Below, piece by piece: positions 8,569 through 17,984 of a stretch of DNA of 50,285 nucleotides. The translations under genes were made by a program, and so were the position numbers. Position 1 is the first letter of the stretch. Every line of letters starts with the position of its first letter. The notes beneath the pieces were generated by a model. The model ran no database searches. It was not told the DNA's origin and worked only from the letters and a program-made list of their open reading frames with translations. Source of the DNA: Hoylesella timonensis 4401737 = DSM 22865 = JCM 15640 (GTDB taxonomy: Bacteria > Bacteroidota > Bacteroidia > Bacteroidales > Bacteroidaceae); the NCBI RefSeq assembly GCF_000455445.1, contig NZ_HG417100.1, positions 1-50,285 on the forward strand, written 5' to 3'.

Positions 8569-10350
8569 TTACCAATTCGGATTCTGCGTAAGTTTTCCAC
8601 CGTAGAGCGTCACCTGGTCTTGCGGAATGGGATAGAGATAGTCACGCCCTTCGTTCCATTTCCTCGGTTTCTTCCCAATGTCATGCACAATGATGTTTCC
8701 ACCTTTAGCTCCATGCTCCAACTCTATATTGTCACCCAGCTTAAGGAACGTAGAGATACCGGAAAGTTCTGGATACACACTTTCTGTCGGTGCCTGCTCA
8801 CCTTCGTACACACAAACATCCAGTGCATCGCTTTTCCCGTTTCCGTTGAGATCCAGCACGACAAACTTCTTTTCCGGGTCCAGTGCAGGAACATACATTC
8901 CTCTGAACTGCTTTTCAAAAGCCTTTCCCTCTTTCCAACGCATCAGATCATCATAGCGAAAACCCTCGCAAAAGAGTTCTATGGTCCGTTCGCGCCTTAT
9001 CTCTAATATCACGCCTTTGTTGGGTCCATCAACCTGTGGATACCCAGTCTCGGCACTCATCAAGTAGGGGTCTGGATTGGCATTGGCTGCTGCCATTATG
9101 AGTGGCGGCATTCCTACCCTTGCCCGCAACTTAGATATCGTGCGATCCAAATCGGCTTGTGTCAGCGTTCCAAGCTCCGCCTTTGCCTCCGCCAGATTGA
9201 GGTACACCTCTGCTGCACGGAATAGTATGATGTCAGTATGAGCCTTGTTATAACTGTCTTGTCCTCCATCGCTCACCCACTTCGATATTTGATACCCAGT
9301 AGTAGCAGAAGCGAAGTTTGGAGAGACCACTGTATTTGACCCTATACGTTTGTGTCCTGGTGCGACAATTGTTTGCGACAATCTTGGATCGCGTCCTTGC
9401 ATCTCATCGTAGTAATCTAGCTCACGGTAATCCTTTTTATCCGTGAAACGAGTACCATCCATCATCAAATAGCTATCCACTATCTTCTTGTTCATTCCTG
9501 GCTTGGCTCCACCTGTAAGAAAATACTGGTTTACGCTGTGCACAATATTGAGCTTCAGGTTATAGTTTCGCGCCAATATCACTTCGTCTTTCAATGCATT
9601 ATCAGCAATGAAAAGCTGGCGATAAGGTTCTGCAGATTCTGTGTGTAATGTATAAGGACTATCAGATACGAAAGCTTCAGCTGCACTGGCAGCCTCCTTA
9701 AGCCAGGTTTCGTAACCAGCTATGCCATGATATTTACGGAACGTCCCCTCAAATAAGAAGATCCGGGACTTCAAAGCCAATGCAGTCCACTTGGTAACTC
9801 TGTAAACATTCACAGTACTTGGCAGACTTTCTATGGCACTGTCTATATCCTTGAGGATATTTCCGAGAAGCTCGTCGCGACTCGTGCGTGGTGCGTACAG
9901 TCTGTTATCGGTAGACCCTAACTGTGTCTCAAACCAAGGGACAGCTCCAAACCGCTTTAACTTATTAAAGTAGAAGTATGCACGAAAGAAGCGAGCAACT
10001 CCCTCATATTCTTTGCGAGCCGCAGCATCAGGACATCTTTCCGCACGGTCCATGAAAGTATTAATATTGACCAAGCTGCCCCACGACCAACCACCTCCAG
10101 AGCTGGGTACGGCACGCGTTCCCATTACTTCATTGGTTAGGCTGGTGGGTATGATGAGGTCGGCTGTTTCGCCATACAAAGCCTCAGCATTGGGAAAATC
10201 GGCATAAAAGCCATTTGTGAAAGTTGCCAACTCGGAACGATTGTTGAAATAGTTCTCTGCGCCAAGCGCATCCATTGGCTCTCTGTCCAACGAGCAACTA
10301 CATAGAGAGGCCAATGCCAGCGCAACAGTTATATAATGTATTGTTTTCAT
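8569..10350 (-). CDS. SusD/RagB family outer-membrane glycan-binding lipoprotein (PUL)
   Basis: A 593-residue SusD-like lipoprotein that would cap the neighbouring SusC channel and bind glycan at the cell surface. The signal ends in LCSC with lipidated Cys19, followed by SLDREPMDA; acidic residues just after the cysteine fit the Bacteroidota surface-export signal. The N-terminal EYEGVARFFRAYFYFNKLKRFG and C-terminal RRERTIELFCEGFRYDDLMRW stretches are classic for the family, the latter in the RagB/SusD C-terminal domain. The protein ends in the expected YPIPQDQVTLYGGKLTQNPNW. It begins 15 bp after the susC stop, so the pair is translated from one mRNA. Sequence does not reveal the glycan. Confidence 0.95.
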   Translation of the reverse strand: MKTIHYITVALALASLCSCSLDREPMDALGAENYFNNRSELATFTNGFYADFPNAEALYGETADLIIPTSLTNEVMGTRAVPSSGGGWSWGSLVNINTFMDRAERCPDAAARKEYEGVARFFRAYFYFNKLKRFGAVPWFETQLGSTDNRLYAPRTSRDELLGNILKDIDSAIESLPSTVNVYRVTKWTALALKSRIFLFEGTFRKYHGIAGYETWLKEAASAAEAFVSDSPYTLHTESAEPYRQLFIADNALKDEVILARNYNLKLNIVHSVNQYFLTGGAKPGMNKKIVDSYLMMDGTRFTDKKDYRELDYYDEMQGRDPRLSQTIVAPGHKRIGSNTVVSPNFASATTGYQISKWVSDGGQDSYNKAHTDIILFRAAEVYLNLAEAKAELGTLTQADLDRTISKLRARVGMPPLIMAAANANPDPYLMSAETGYPQVDGPNKGVILEIRRERTIELFCEGFRYDDLMRWKEGKAFEKQFRGMYVPALDPEKKFVVLDLNGNGKSDALDVCVYEGEQAPTESVYPELSGISTFLKLGDNIELEHGAKGGNIIVHDIGKKPRKWNEGRDYLYPIPQDQVTLYGGKLTQNPNW

Positions 10351-10365
10351 AGATTATCAGTATTA

Positions 10366-13300
10366 TTAGAATGAAATGTCAAGACCAAAAGAATAAGTTT
10401 TTGAAAATGGGTACACACGTCCATTGGCGTCACTTGTCATCTGCTCTGGGTCGAGGTAGTCATTCTTCAGCTTGGTTGTTGTAAACAGATTTTCGCCACT
10501 GAAGTAAACTCTCACCTTGCTCAAGCTCAGCTTCTGGGTCAAAGAAGTTGGAATGGTATATCCTATCGTAAGGTTTTTCAGACGGCAATAGGCCAAGTCT
10601 TGCAGATACCTATCGTTTACTCGCTTCATGGCAAACCAACGAGCCTGGTCTGCCCCTGCCCTTGGGAAGTAGGCATCTGTATTTGTAGGAGTCCACACCT
10701 TTTCTGCAAAATCAGATGGGATGAAAGAGCTGTAAGCCCGTGAGTAAAGTCCCCAGAACAACATGTTATTATCACCAGGATACAGATTTTGCTTGCCAAG
10801 CCCTTGCCAAAACATGGACACATCAAAACCCAGCCATGACAGATTTGCCGTAAAGCTATAGAGGTATCTTGGCATCCTGTTTCCTAATTTCAGCAAATCA
10901 CCATGATCATCAAGCGTTCCCTTTCCATTGTCAATCTTCTTAGAACCATCAATGTCAGAGAATATCAAATCACCAGCATTGGAGGTGAAACGATTTCCTC
11001 CCAAGAAGGTTTGGTCTACATGTCTTTTGGCAACCTCATCATCTGTCTTGTATATACCTTCTACATGATAGCCCCAAATTTCTCCCCACTCCATGCCTTC
11101 GTAGTTCTTGCCCAGCGTTTTAGTCTCGTTACCAGCAAACTTCACCAACTTGGCCTTGCTGTCAGCCAAAGAGGCAGATATACTGTAAGCAAAAGGATGC
11201 CCCGCAAGATTGAACATATCGCTCCAGTTAATCGTCAACTCATATCCACGAGTTCTGAGCTGCCCATTATTCTCCAAAGGAGCATTATATCCATACACAG
11301 CAGGCAAGGTTAGCGAAGCGGCTAACATCTCTTTGGTCTCACGCTGGTAAATATCAAGTACACCTGTGAGCCTGTTATTAAAGAAGCCTACGTCTATCCC
11401 GACATTCTTAGTTACGATAGTTTCCCAAGTCAGGCTACCCGAAACGGGAGCATCAAGTCTGGTATAGGCATCGCGCTTGTTGTCAAAGATATAATGGATG
11501 TTTTCCGTACCCACTACAGAAGCACGACGAATAAACGGATAATAAGGATTGGCATATCCGTCAGTAACTTGGTTGCCCAGCGATCCAACAGAACCTCGTA
11601 TCTTCAGGTTGCTTACCACGCTGCGCAAAGGACTGAAGAAACGCTCATCGCTCATGCGCCAACCAACAGACACAGAGGGGAAGAATCCCCAACGGCTGCC
11701 AGATAAGAAACGAGATGTACCATCGTAGCGCATGTTGACTTCGGCCAGGTACTTGCCCAGATAGTCATAGCTTACCCTGCCAAAATAGCCCAACAGCGCA
11801 TACTCATGCCTTCCGCCCTTAGCACCTTTGTTACCCGATCCGAGTGCCAGATCGTTCAATACGTCCGACTGGATGCCGTATGATGAAGCCTCAACATTTT
11901 TGTAAAATTCGGTTTCATAGTTCATACCAACCACTGTGTTCAGGTTATGTGCACGCTGGAAAGTCTTATGATAGGAGGCAAACAAATCATAAACGGAAAC
12001 ATCCTCGGTTGTTCGTATTTCCTTCAACCGGCTGGCGAAAAATCCCGAGTTGGCAGTAAGCACCACACCTGGTCGTTCGGAATATTCAAAGTTAGCCTGT
12101 CTGAATTGCTTATCCTTAATATAAGTGCGATAGGTATACTTACCCGTAACGTCGAGTCCTGGCAGCACATGCACAGTAGCTCCCATAGAGTATGTATGCT
12201 GGGTCTTCCCTACGTTCGTAAATCCATTACCCGTTCTAAGCATGGCAGCAAATCCGTCTGCGGGTCGATTGCCCGAGTTTGGCAGTGTGTATACATTCGT
12301 ACCGTCTGGATTCGCAGGACTTATCCAAGGCATAGCATGAAAGGTGAGGTTGCCAATGTTGCCACCATCCTCATAGTCATAACCAGGTTGCTTGTATTTC
12401 GATTTGAATAGTAAGGCACTAAACGAAATGTCAAGCCATGAAGTAGCAGTTGTATTAAACTTAGCCATCAATGTGCGTGTATGGTATTTATCGGTATTGA
12501 TGGCATAAATACCTTTACGGTCGTTGGCACTGCCACTTACCATGTAGTTGAACTTCTTATTACCTCCACTGATACTCAAGTTGTTGTTCCATGTAGGCTG
12601 GCTGTAGTCGAATAGATAATTATACCAATCAAAGTTGCCATAGTAGTGATAACGACCGTCTTTTCCTGTAACAACCCAAGGGCGTTGCTGAACTTCTGTA
12701 GCATCATCACGCCGAGCCTTCAATTCAGCATAGTCTTCTTGCGTAAAATTAGTATAACCATTGTTATTGGTGGCCATGTTGAACTGATCTACCAGCCGTG
12801 CAGCGTCATAACCGCAGGTCATGAAGGATGTCTTTGTAGTTGGTGCCGACCAGCTGTAACGCCCATTATAGGTAATATGGACCTGCCCGTCCTTGTTTGA
12901 CTTTGTTGTTACCAAAATCACCCCGAACCCTGCTCTGGCGCCATAAATGGCGTCCGATGCGGCATCCTTTAGTACTGATATAGACTCTATATCGTTGGGA
13001 TTGACACGGTCGATATTACCTTCCACACCATCAATAAGCACCAGCGGTGCGCCACTGTTGACAATAGAGGTGGCTCCACGTATGTTCATACGTGTTGTTT
13101 CTCCTGGTGTACCCGAGGCAAAGGTAATGGTAAGATTGGGTACCTGCCCCTGAAGCATTTGCCCGACACTGCTTACAGGACGGTCTTTCAACTCATCTGC
13201 TGTCACTGTACTCACGGCACCTATGAGGTTGGCTTTTTTCTTCACGCCGTAGCCTACTACCACCACTTCGGCAATGTCCGCATTATCTTCTGCCAACACG

Positions 13301-13938
13301 ACAGTGATTTTGGTCTTGGGCTTGTTGATTGTCTGAGAATGATAGCCCACATACGACACATCCAGCGCCGTCCCATCCTGCATGTCTATCGTAAAGAAGC
13401 CATCTACATTGCTCACCGTGGCTATGTTGTGACCTTTTACTCTGACAGTGGCTCCTACAACAGGGTCGCCAGCATTGTCAACCACTTTGCCTGTCACCAC
13501 ATACCCCACGGCCTGTTTTTCGCGGTCATGGCGACCGGCTGGACTTTCTTTTGACACCTTTCGCTGCCCATCCTTATAGAGCGTAACCTGCCTTCCCGTA
13601 CGCCGATAAGCAATGTTGGTGCTGGCAAAAAGCTGCTGCAACACATCGTCTATCTGCCGGTTGTGGCTGCGAAGCGTTACCTTGTTGCGCAGCTCGCCCC
13701 TGACATCGTCGTTGTACACAAAAACATAACCGCCAGAACGCTCAATCTTACTGATGGCGTCAGCAACAGTCATGTTTGCCACATTGAGCGTAACTCTTAA
13801 ACTTTGGTCATTCATGACTTCCGCAGGAACGGCCTGCACGCCAGAGAGCGACAGGATGGCTGCAAGAGCCATGACCTTTGCTGACAGCCGGTAAGGCTGA
13901 GGCGACAAATTGTGAGACATAGTTTTAAATAGATTCAT
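10366..13938 (-). CDS. SusC/RagA TonB-dependent transporter with STN signalling domain (PUL)
   Basis: An 1190-residue outer-membrane importer for oligosaccharides, energised by TonB. After the signal region (residues 1-40) come an STN domain (about 46-118, LRVTLNVANMTVADAISKIE onward), a carboxypeptidase-D regulatory-like domain (about 147-222, ending GYHSQTINKPKTKITVVL), a plug domain beginning near VVVVGYGVKKKANLIGAV, and a 22-strand barrel to the C-terminal FSKTYSFGLDISF. STN domains contact a FecR-type anti-sigma factor across the periplasm, which fits the FecR gene 63 bp upstream. The alternative start MSHNL (13920) would shorten the signal region by six residues. Length is normal for STN-bearing SusC proteins. 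Confidence 0.95.
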   Translation of the reverse strand: MNLFKTMSHNLSPQPYRLSAKVMALAAILSLSGVQAVPAEVMNDQSLRVTLNVANMTVADAISKIERSGGYVFVYNDDVRGELRNKVTLRSHNRQIDDVLQQLFASTNIAYRRTGRQVTLYKDGQRKVSKESPAGRHDREKQAVGYVVTGKVVDNAGDPVVGATVRVKGHNIATVSNVDGFFTIDMQDGTALDVSYVGYHSQTINKPKTKITVVLAEDNADIAEVVVVGYGVKKKANLIGAVSTVTADELKDRPVSSVGQMLQGQVPNLTITFASGTPGETTRMNIRGATSIVNSGAPLVLIDGVEGNIDRVNPNDIESISVLKDAASDAIYGARAGFGVILVTTKSNKDGQVHITYNGRYSWSAPTTKTSFMTCGYDAARLVDQFNMATNNNGYTNFTQEDYAELKARRDDATEVQQRPWVVTGKDGRYHYYGNFDWYNYLFDYSQPTWNNNLSISGGNKKFNYMVSGSANDRKGIYAINTDKYHTRTLMAKFNTTATSWLDISFSALLFKSKYKQPGYDYEDGGNIGNLTFHAMPWISPANPDGTNVYTLPNSGNRPADGFAAMLRTGNGFTNVGKTQHTYSMGATVHVLPGLDVTGKYTYRTYIKDKQFRQANFEYSERPGVVLTANSGFFASRLKEIRTTEDVSVYDLFASYHKTFQRAHNLNTVVGMNYETEFYKNVEASSYGIQSDVLNDLALGSGNKGAKGGRHEYALLGYFGRVSYDYLGKYLAEVNMRYDGTSRFLSGSRWGFFPSVSVGWRMSDERFFSPLRSVVSNLKIRGSVGSLGNQVTDGYANPYYPFIRRASVVGTENIHYIFDNKRDAYTRLDAPVSGSLTWETIVTKNVGIDVGFFNNRLTGVLDIYQRETKEMLAASLTLPAVYGYNAPLENNGQLRTRGYELTINWSDMFNLAGHPFAYSISASLADSKAKLVKFAGNETKTLGKNYEGMEWGEIWGYHVEGIYKTDDEVAKRHVDQTFLGGNRFTSNAGDLIFSDIDGSKKIDNGKGTLDDHGDLLKLGNRMPRYLYSFTANLSWLGFDVSMFWQGLGKQNLYPGDNNMLFWGLYSRAYSSFIPSDFAEKVWTPTNTDAYFPRAGADQARWFAMKRVNDRYLQDLAYCRLKNLTIGYTIPTSLTQKLSLSKVRVYFSGENLFTTTKLKNDYLDPEQMTSDANGRVYPFSKTYSFGLDISF

Positions 13939-14001
13939 GTTAGTTTATAAATTTAGGTTAGTGATATTATTAGATTTTCTTGGCATTAAAAGCTATTCAC
14001 C

Positions 14002-15177
14002 TCATTGCGTGGACGACTCTCTTTCTGCACGTTTCGAGAACTCTACCTTGCTGCCGCGTGTGGTATATGTAGCATGGGTGAGCAAGGCAATGGCATCAAG
14101 CACGCTTTCGACACGGTCAGACAGGTACAGCTTACCTGAAATATTCTGCCGCATGGTATGGCTATCAACGGCTGTAAGCGCAATGCCATAATACTTACCC
14201 ACCTGCTGGAAGGCCTCCGCAATGGGGGTGTTGTCAAACAACAAGTAGTTATCCTTCCAGCTTACATAGGAGCGTACGTCAACATCACGCTTCTCCATGC
14301 GATTGCCAACGAGCTGGACCTGCTCATTTGGCGACATGACAACCGCTTGCCCAGTAGTCGATTGTACCGTAACCTTTCCTTTAACAAGCACCACCGATGG
14401 CACACTGCCATCATGATAGGCCGAAACACCGAAACTCGTACCATGCACCACTACGCTCATGTCCTTTGTATAAACTGTAAAAGGCCGAGATGGCTGATGT
14501 ACCACATCGACATAAACTTCTCCATTCACCCTTATATTCCGCGCCGTCTTACCAAAGCGAGTGGGCATTTCCACCTGTGTATTGGCGTTTACCCACAATT
14601 GTGAACCATCATCCAACAACATCGCAACATGCTTCCCATAAGGAACGGATATATAGCACCTATCACCGCTCAGCAAAGGGAGCATCCTGTCCCTTCCATA
14701 CACGCGCCCCTTGCTAACGACTATGGGTTCCGTAGAGGACACTGACACACTTTTGCCCCCAACCGTCAGCACGACATCTGTGCCCTGAACTTTGGCAACA
14801 AGGCTTTCTTGGTAAGTCTGTCCCGCACCCCATCGCCCAAGAGCCAGATAGCCTAACGGAAGAGCCAAAAGCACCAGCATGGCTGCGACAGCCACCCAAC
14901 GGTACCATTGCTGCCGCTTATGCTGTTGGGCAATGCTACATTGAATGTTTTGCAGCAAGGTTTCACTTTCACCGTACGCAAAATCGTTGAGGCGTATGCT
15001 GTCGGCAACACGTATGGCTTTCTGTATCTCTTGCTCCAACTCGGGATGACTTTGCCAGTACTTCTCCCAATGGGCGCCTAATTCAGAATCGCCCGTGAGG
15101 CGCCAAATGACAAAGCTGCCATCCTCTGCCAGCAAGAAGTCTTCGTAAGACTTAGGCATTTGTTCTTCAGTATCCAT
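14002..15177 (-). CDS. FecR family anti-sigma factor
   Basis: A 391-residue inner-membrane regulator that holds an ECF sigma factor inactive until the STN-domain SusC signals substrate. The cytoplasmic N-terminal segment (1-90) is followed by one membrane helix (about 91-114, WYRWVAVAAMLVLLALPLGY), the FecR periplasmic domain (about 130-275, including LDDGSQLWVNANTQVEMPTR and VHGTSFGVSAY) and a C-terminal DUF4974 domain (about 300-385), which resembles an STN fold. It is the first gene of the PUL operon. No sigma-factor gene precedes it, unlike the usual order; the closest is at the opposite end of the locus. Upstream lies a 513-bp gene-free stretch and then an IS4-type remnant. Confidence 0.93.
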   Translation of the reverse strand: MDTEEQMPKSYEDFLLAEDGSFVIWRLTGDSELGAHWEKYWQSHPELEQEIQKAIRVADSIRLNDFAYGESETLLQNIQCSIAQQHKRQQWYRWVAVAAMLVLLALPLGYLALGRWGAGQTYQESLVAKVQGTDVVLTVGGKSVSVSSTEPIVVSKGRVYGRDRMLPLLSGDRCYISVPYGKHVAMLLDDGSQLWVNANTQVEMPTRFGKTARNIRVNGEVYVDVVHQPSRPFTVYTKDMSVVVHGTSFGVSAYHDGSVPSVVLVKGKVTVQSTTGQAVVMSPNEQVQLVGNRMEKRDVDVRSYVSWKDNYLLFDNTPIAEAFQQVGKYYGIALTAVDSHTMRQNISGKLYLSDRVESVLDAIALLTHATYTTRGSKVEFSKRAERESSTQ

Positions 15178-15690
15178 GGTTACTCAAAAATTTAACTGTA
15201 AGACAACGTAAGTAAGAATTTGTAGACATTCAAGCACGACTTTTTTGCGGAAATAACATCTTTTAACAGAATACTCCGACGTTAGTGACTTTTTATCGGC
15301 AGTAAAACATTGCCACACCGCACGTCCACCATTCCTTTATGTAAATGCGAATGACAAAAATACCGTAGATGAAAAGCTGTAAAATAGAAAAGGAAAACCT
15401 GTAAATGACAAAGAAATATGGATTTTTTGCCAAGGAAAATACATTTATAGCAGTAAAGCATTGTGTCAAGGCAACAACAGCATGTATATTGTCGCCCTTC
15501 CAAGCTGCTATTGAGGCACTAAAGCATTGCTTCAGCACATCTTTCAGCTGTTTTTCAATGCGAAAACAGGAGCAGGAAACAACCAGACTTCGGTTATACC
15601 GATATAACACACTCGCTTCCAGTTATTTATAAGATGAACCCATATTTTGCGAATTTGGGGAAGGAGGAAAGGCTACTTCAAATATTCAAA
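15178..15690. other. Gene-free PUL upstream region
   Basis: This 513-bp region lies between the FecR start and the IS4-type element and must contain the PUL promoter. No housekeeping-type TTTG/TAnnTTTG pair is convincing upstream of FecR, which would fit ECF-sigma control. Two ACTAAAGCATTG/AGTAAAGCATTG-like copies (near 15453 and 15517) are the only repeats noticed. Minus-strand open frames here are cysteine- and phenylalanine-rich and look non-coding. A short frame at 15634-15711 runs into the element's left end. Confidence 0.5.
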
Positions 15691-15710
15691 ATTATTACTG
15701 TCCGCTAAAC
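15691..15710 (+). repeat. Left terminal inverted repeat of the IS4-type element
   Basis: Perfect 20-bp inverted match to 16685-16704. The following 90 bp lead to the transposase start at 15802. Confidence 0.9.
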
Positions 15711-15801
15711 TTTTGGGTAAGATACAAATTTAGGGCTGACACTTCTCACGAGGTATCAGCCCTTTTTGTTATCTTTGCTTTTGTTTCCCAACTCAGATAA
15801 C

Positions 15802-16615
15802 ATGGGCAAAAGTACACATTTCTTCGGACAGCCGGAATATGGTCAGCTAATAAAATCTCTCGACCATGACAAAATAGTTGAAATAAGCCGCCGAAATGGC
15901 GATGATCGGTATGTGAAAACCTTTGACGGCTTCACCCATCTTCTTACGATGCTGTATGCAGTCATCATGCGCTTCGACTCCCTGCGCGAGATAGAGGCGG
16001 CAATGACGGCTGAGGTGCGCAAGCTTCACCACATAGGCATTGACAGGGTTCCTAAGCGCAGTACCCTGTCAGACGCGAATGCCAGACGCTCGGAGAAGTT
16101 CTTTGAGGACGTGTACCATGACCTTTACGAGTCCAATAAGGACAGACTTTCTTCGGACAGCCGACGCAATGGTACGGAGGAATGGATAAAACGTCTGAGA
16201 ATCATCGATTCCATCACGATATCAAGAGGGAAAGATGCCAAAGTTGGTGTCCTTGCTTACCAACGACTTTGACATGTCCATGGAGACGATCGTAGCCATC
16301 TACCGCAGGAGGTGGCAGATAGAGTCTCTTTTCAAGCGGATAAAACAGAATTTCCCGCTGAGATACTTCTATGGGGAGAGTGCCAACGCCATCAAGATAC
16401 AGATTTGGGTCACACTCATTGCCAATCTATTACTGTCACTGCTGCAAAGCTCCTTGCAGAGGCGATGGAGTTTCTCAGGGCTGGCTACTATGGTGCGCAT
16501 AGTACTTATGGAATACCTCAACATGAATAATTTCTTCAACATGCCAGATGCCGACATGAAACTCATGCTTGAAGCAGCGGTTGAATCGCTACCAGAGGTA
16601 ACAGAAAATGAATAA
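15802..16615 (+). pseudogene. IS4-family (DDE) transposase, internal deletion and frameshift
   Basis: The N-terminal part (15802-16272) begins MGKSTHFFGQPEYGQLIKSL, carries the DUF4372-like start and reaches RIIDSITI, which is the first catalytic Asp region. The sequence then jumps, in another frame, to TNDFDMSMETIVAIYRRRWQ (C-terminal frame 16235-16615), which carries the IS4 Y-(2)-R-(3)-E-(6)-K signature in YRRRWQIESLFKRIK. The stretch normally holding the second catalytic Asp is missing, by my estimate about a hundred residues. The join is near 16215-16240. The gene cannot make active transposase. Confidence 0.85.
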
Positions 16616-16684
16616 GGGGGCTTGTCACTAACATGCTGTCATCCGAACTATTGTGTCTCAATGAGTAGGAATGAGGAGTTCTAT

Positions 16685-16704
16685 GTTTAGCGGACAGTAA
16701 TAAT
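16685..16704 (-). repeat. Right terminal inverted repeat of the IS4-type element
   Basis: Exact reverse complement of 15691-15710, located 69 bp after the transposase stop and 50 bp before the end of the C45-type gene. Confidence 0.9.
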
Positions 16705-16754
16705 TGTAAATTTTCAATCCGTTTCTTATTTGTCATACATCAAGCAGTCGTGTG

Positions 16755-17981
16755 TTACAAATCGAACAGATGCTCGTAACTTGATGTGACATAATTGGTT
16801 AGCGTAAGGTATAATGATTCGAGCTCTTTTGTGTTAACTTTACCGTTCTCATACCATTTCATGGACACGGTGTTGGTCTTGTTGAAAATTTCTTTCTCAA
16901 CAGGTTTCAATTTTTGCATAATTCCATCGCCCTGTTTGTTGTAGAGCGCTTCCCAATTGAAATATCTGTCAGAACCAATTCCTTGGTGATAGGAATAAAC
17001 CCGATCTTTTAGCGTGTCCACTTTCTTTCCAAAAACGGTCACTTTCTGGCCTGCCCCGATCGTGTATAAAGCTGGTAGCAATTTATCCGCGTTTTTAACC
17101 CAAAAGGGAAAAGCTGTGCTCACAGGAGGATAGCCAATGACGGTCCACATGGTTGTTAGCTCAGGGTTTTCGTGCGGTTTTACGCCTTCGATAACACCCG
17201 AGCAAGCTGTTCCCACTCTTGAGATGAAATCGTGGTCAACAAACCATCCGGATGTGTTGGGAATGTTATGGGCGCCATCGTGTAGGTCTATGCCAAGTTT
17301 GGGGTTAAGGAAAGAGCGGTCTAAATGTTCGAATATCCAGTCGGGGGTGATAGCTTTGGCTTTTGCGGCTTGGCTTAAAGCATCATCGGCAGTTTTATAA
17401 CGCACGTATCCCAACCCCTCGTTGGGCTCTCCTGTGAAACTGAAATTTGTTCTCACGGCATATCCATTGGGTGCTATTTTGGGGTCGTTTACGTCAAAAA
17501 AATGATAACTTCGCGTGCTCACTTCCACCCACACGGCTCCACCCTCAGCATCGATTACACCAAAGTTGGCGCACAATCCTACGAGCTTAGTGGTGTCAAG
17601 ATAGTGCCTTAGGTCTTGTACGGTGGCGCAAACGCTAAGCGTTTTGTACATGAACTCGCCATTTTTCCCACCCGGCTCTATACCGTTAACCGTTTTCTCA
17701 AGGTTGAATGATTGTGTGTTTATAATGGAAAATCCAGCCGTGTTTGTTCCCAACCACACTTCTTCTTTTGATCGAGGTTGGCAATCTACAACGCCAATAA
17801 AGTCATATTTCTGTCCTTTGAAAAAACGCATGCAGTTTTGTAGAGCGTCTGTATCACGCACTTTCCATATCATAGGCCGACCGTCTTTGGTGGCTTTGCC
17901 CGTTATTACCGCGGCCGTGCAGGCATGCCCAGTGGCAACTATCATGCAAAAAATGTAAGTGATTAGTAGTGTTTTTTTCAT
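16755..17981 (-). CDS. Exported C45-type Ntn-hydrolase (acyltransferase/amidohydrolase)
   Basis: A 408-residue protein of the C45 (isopenicillin-N acyltransferase-like) Ntn-hydrolase group, self-processing enzymes that cleave or transfer linear amide bonds. After a signal peptide (MKKTLLITYIFCMIVATGHA) the first mature residue is Cys21 in ACTAAVITGKATKDGRP, the expected nucleophile position. GVVDCQPRSKEEVWLGTNTAG and the EGGAVWVEVSTRSYHFFD stretch also fit. The start is set at 17981 because it gives the signal peptide; the longer frame to 18038 reads through the IS1380 relic whose left end lies only 3 bp upstream of the ATG. Transcription must therefore start inside or beyond that relic. Substrate unknown. 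Confidence 0.8.
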   Translation of the reverse strand: MKKTLLITYIFCMIVATGHACTAAVITGKATKDGRPMIWKVRDTDALQNCMRFFKGQKYDFIGVVDCQPRSKEEVWLGTNTAGFSIINTQSFNLEKTVNGIEPGGKNGEFMYKTLSVCATVQDLRHYLDTTKLVGLCANFGVIDAEGGAVWVEVSTRSYHFFDVNDPKIAPNGYAVRTNFSFTGEPNEGLGYVRYKTADDALSQAAKAKAITPDWIFEHLDRSFLNPKLGIDLHDGAHNIPNTSGWFVDHDFISRVGTACSGVIEGVKPHENPELTTMWTVIGYPPVSTAFPFWVKNADKLLPALYTIGAGQKVTVFGKKVDTLKDRVYSYHQGIGSDRYFNWEALYNKQGDGIMQKLKPVEKEIFNKTNTVSMKWYENGKVNTKELESLYLTLTNYVTSSYEHLFDL

Positions 17982-17984
17982 ATT

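Larger units (their letters stand above)
15691..16704 (+). mobile_element. IS4-family element, internally deleted
   Basis: The ends are 20-bp perfect inverted repeats, ATTATTACTGTCCGCTAAAC at 15691-15710 and its complement at 16685-16704. Between them lies one transposase gene broken by an internal deletion. If the true ends are 15694 and 16701, the element is flanked by AATT on both sides, a possible 4-bp target duplication; because AATT is palindromic and merges with the repeat, the exact boundary is ambiguous. The preserved ends mean it could still be moved by a transposase supplied from elsewhere. At about 1.0 kb it is shorter than an intact member of the family. Confidence 0.85.

Noticed and set aside
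15293..15610. 105-codon minus-strand open frame upstream of fecR
   Set aside because: Cysteine- and aromatic-rich composition, overlaps other open frames on both strands, no recognisable domain or start context.
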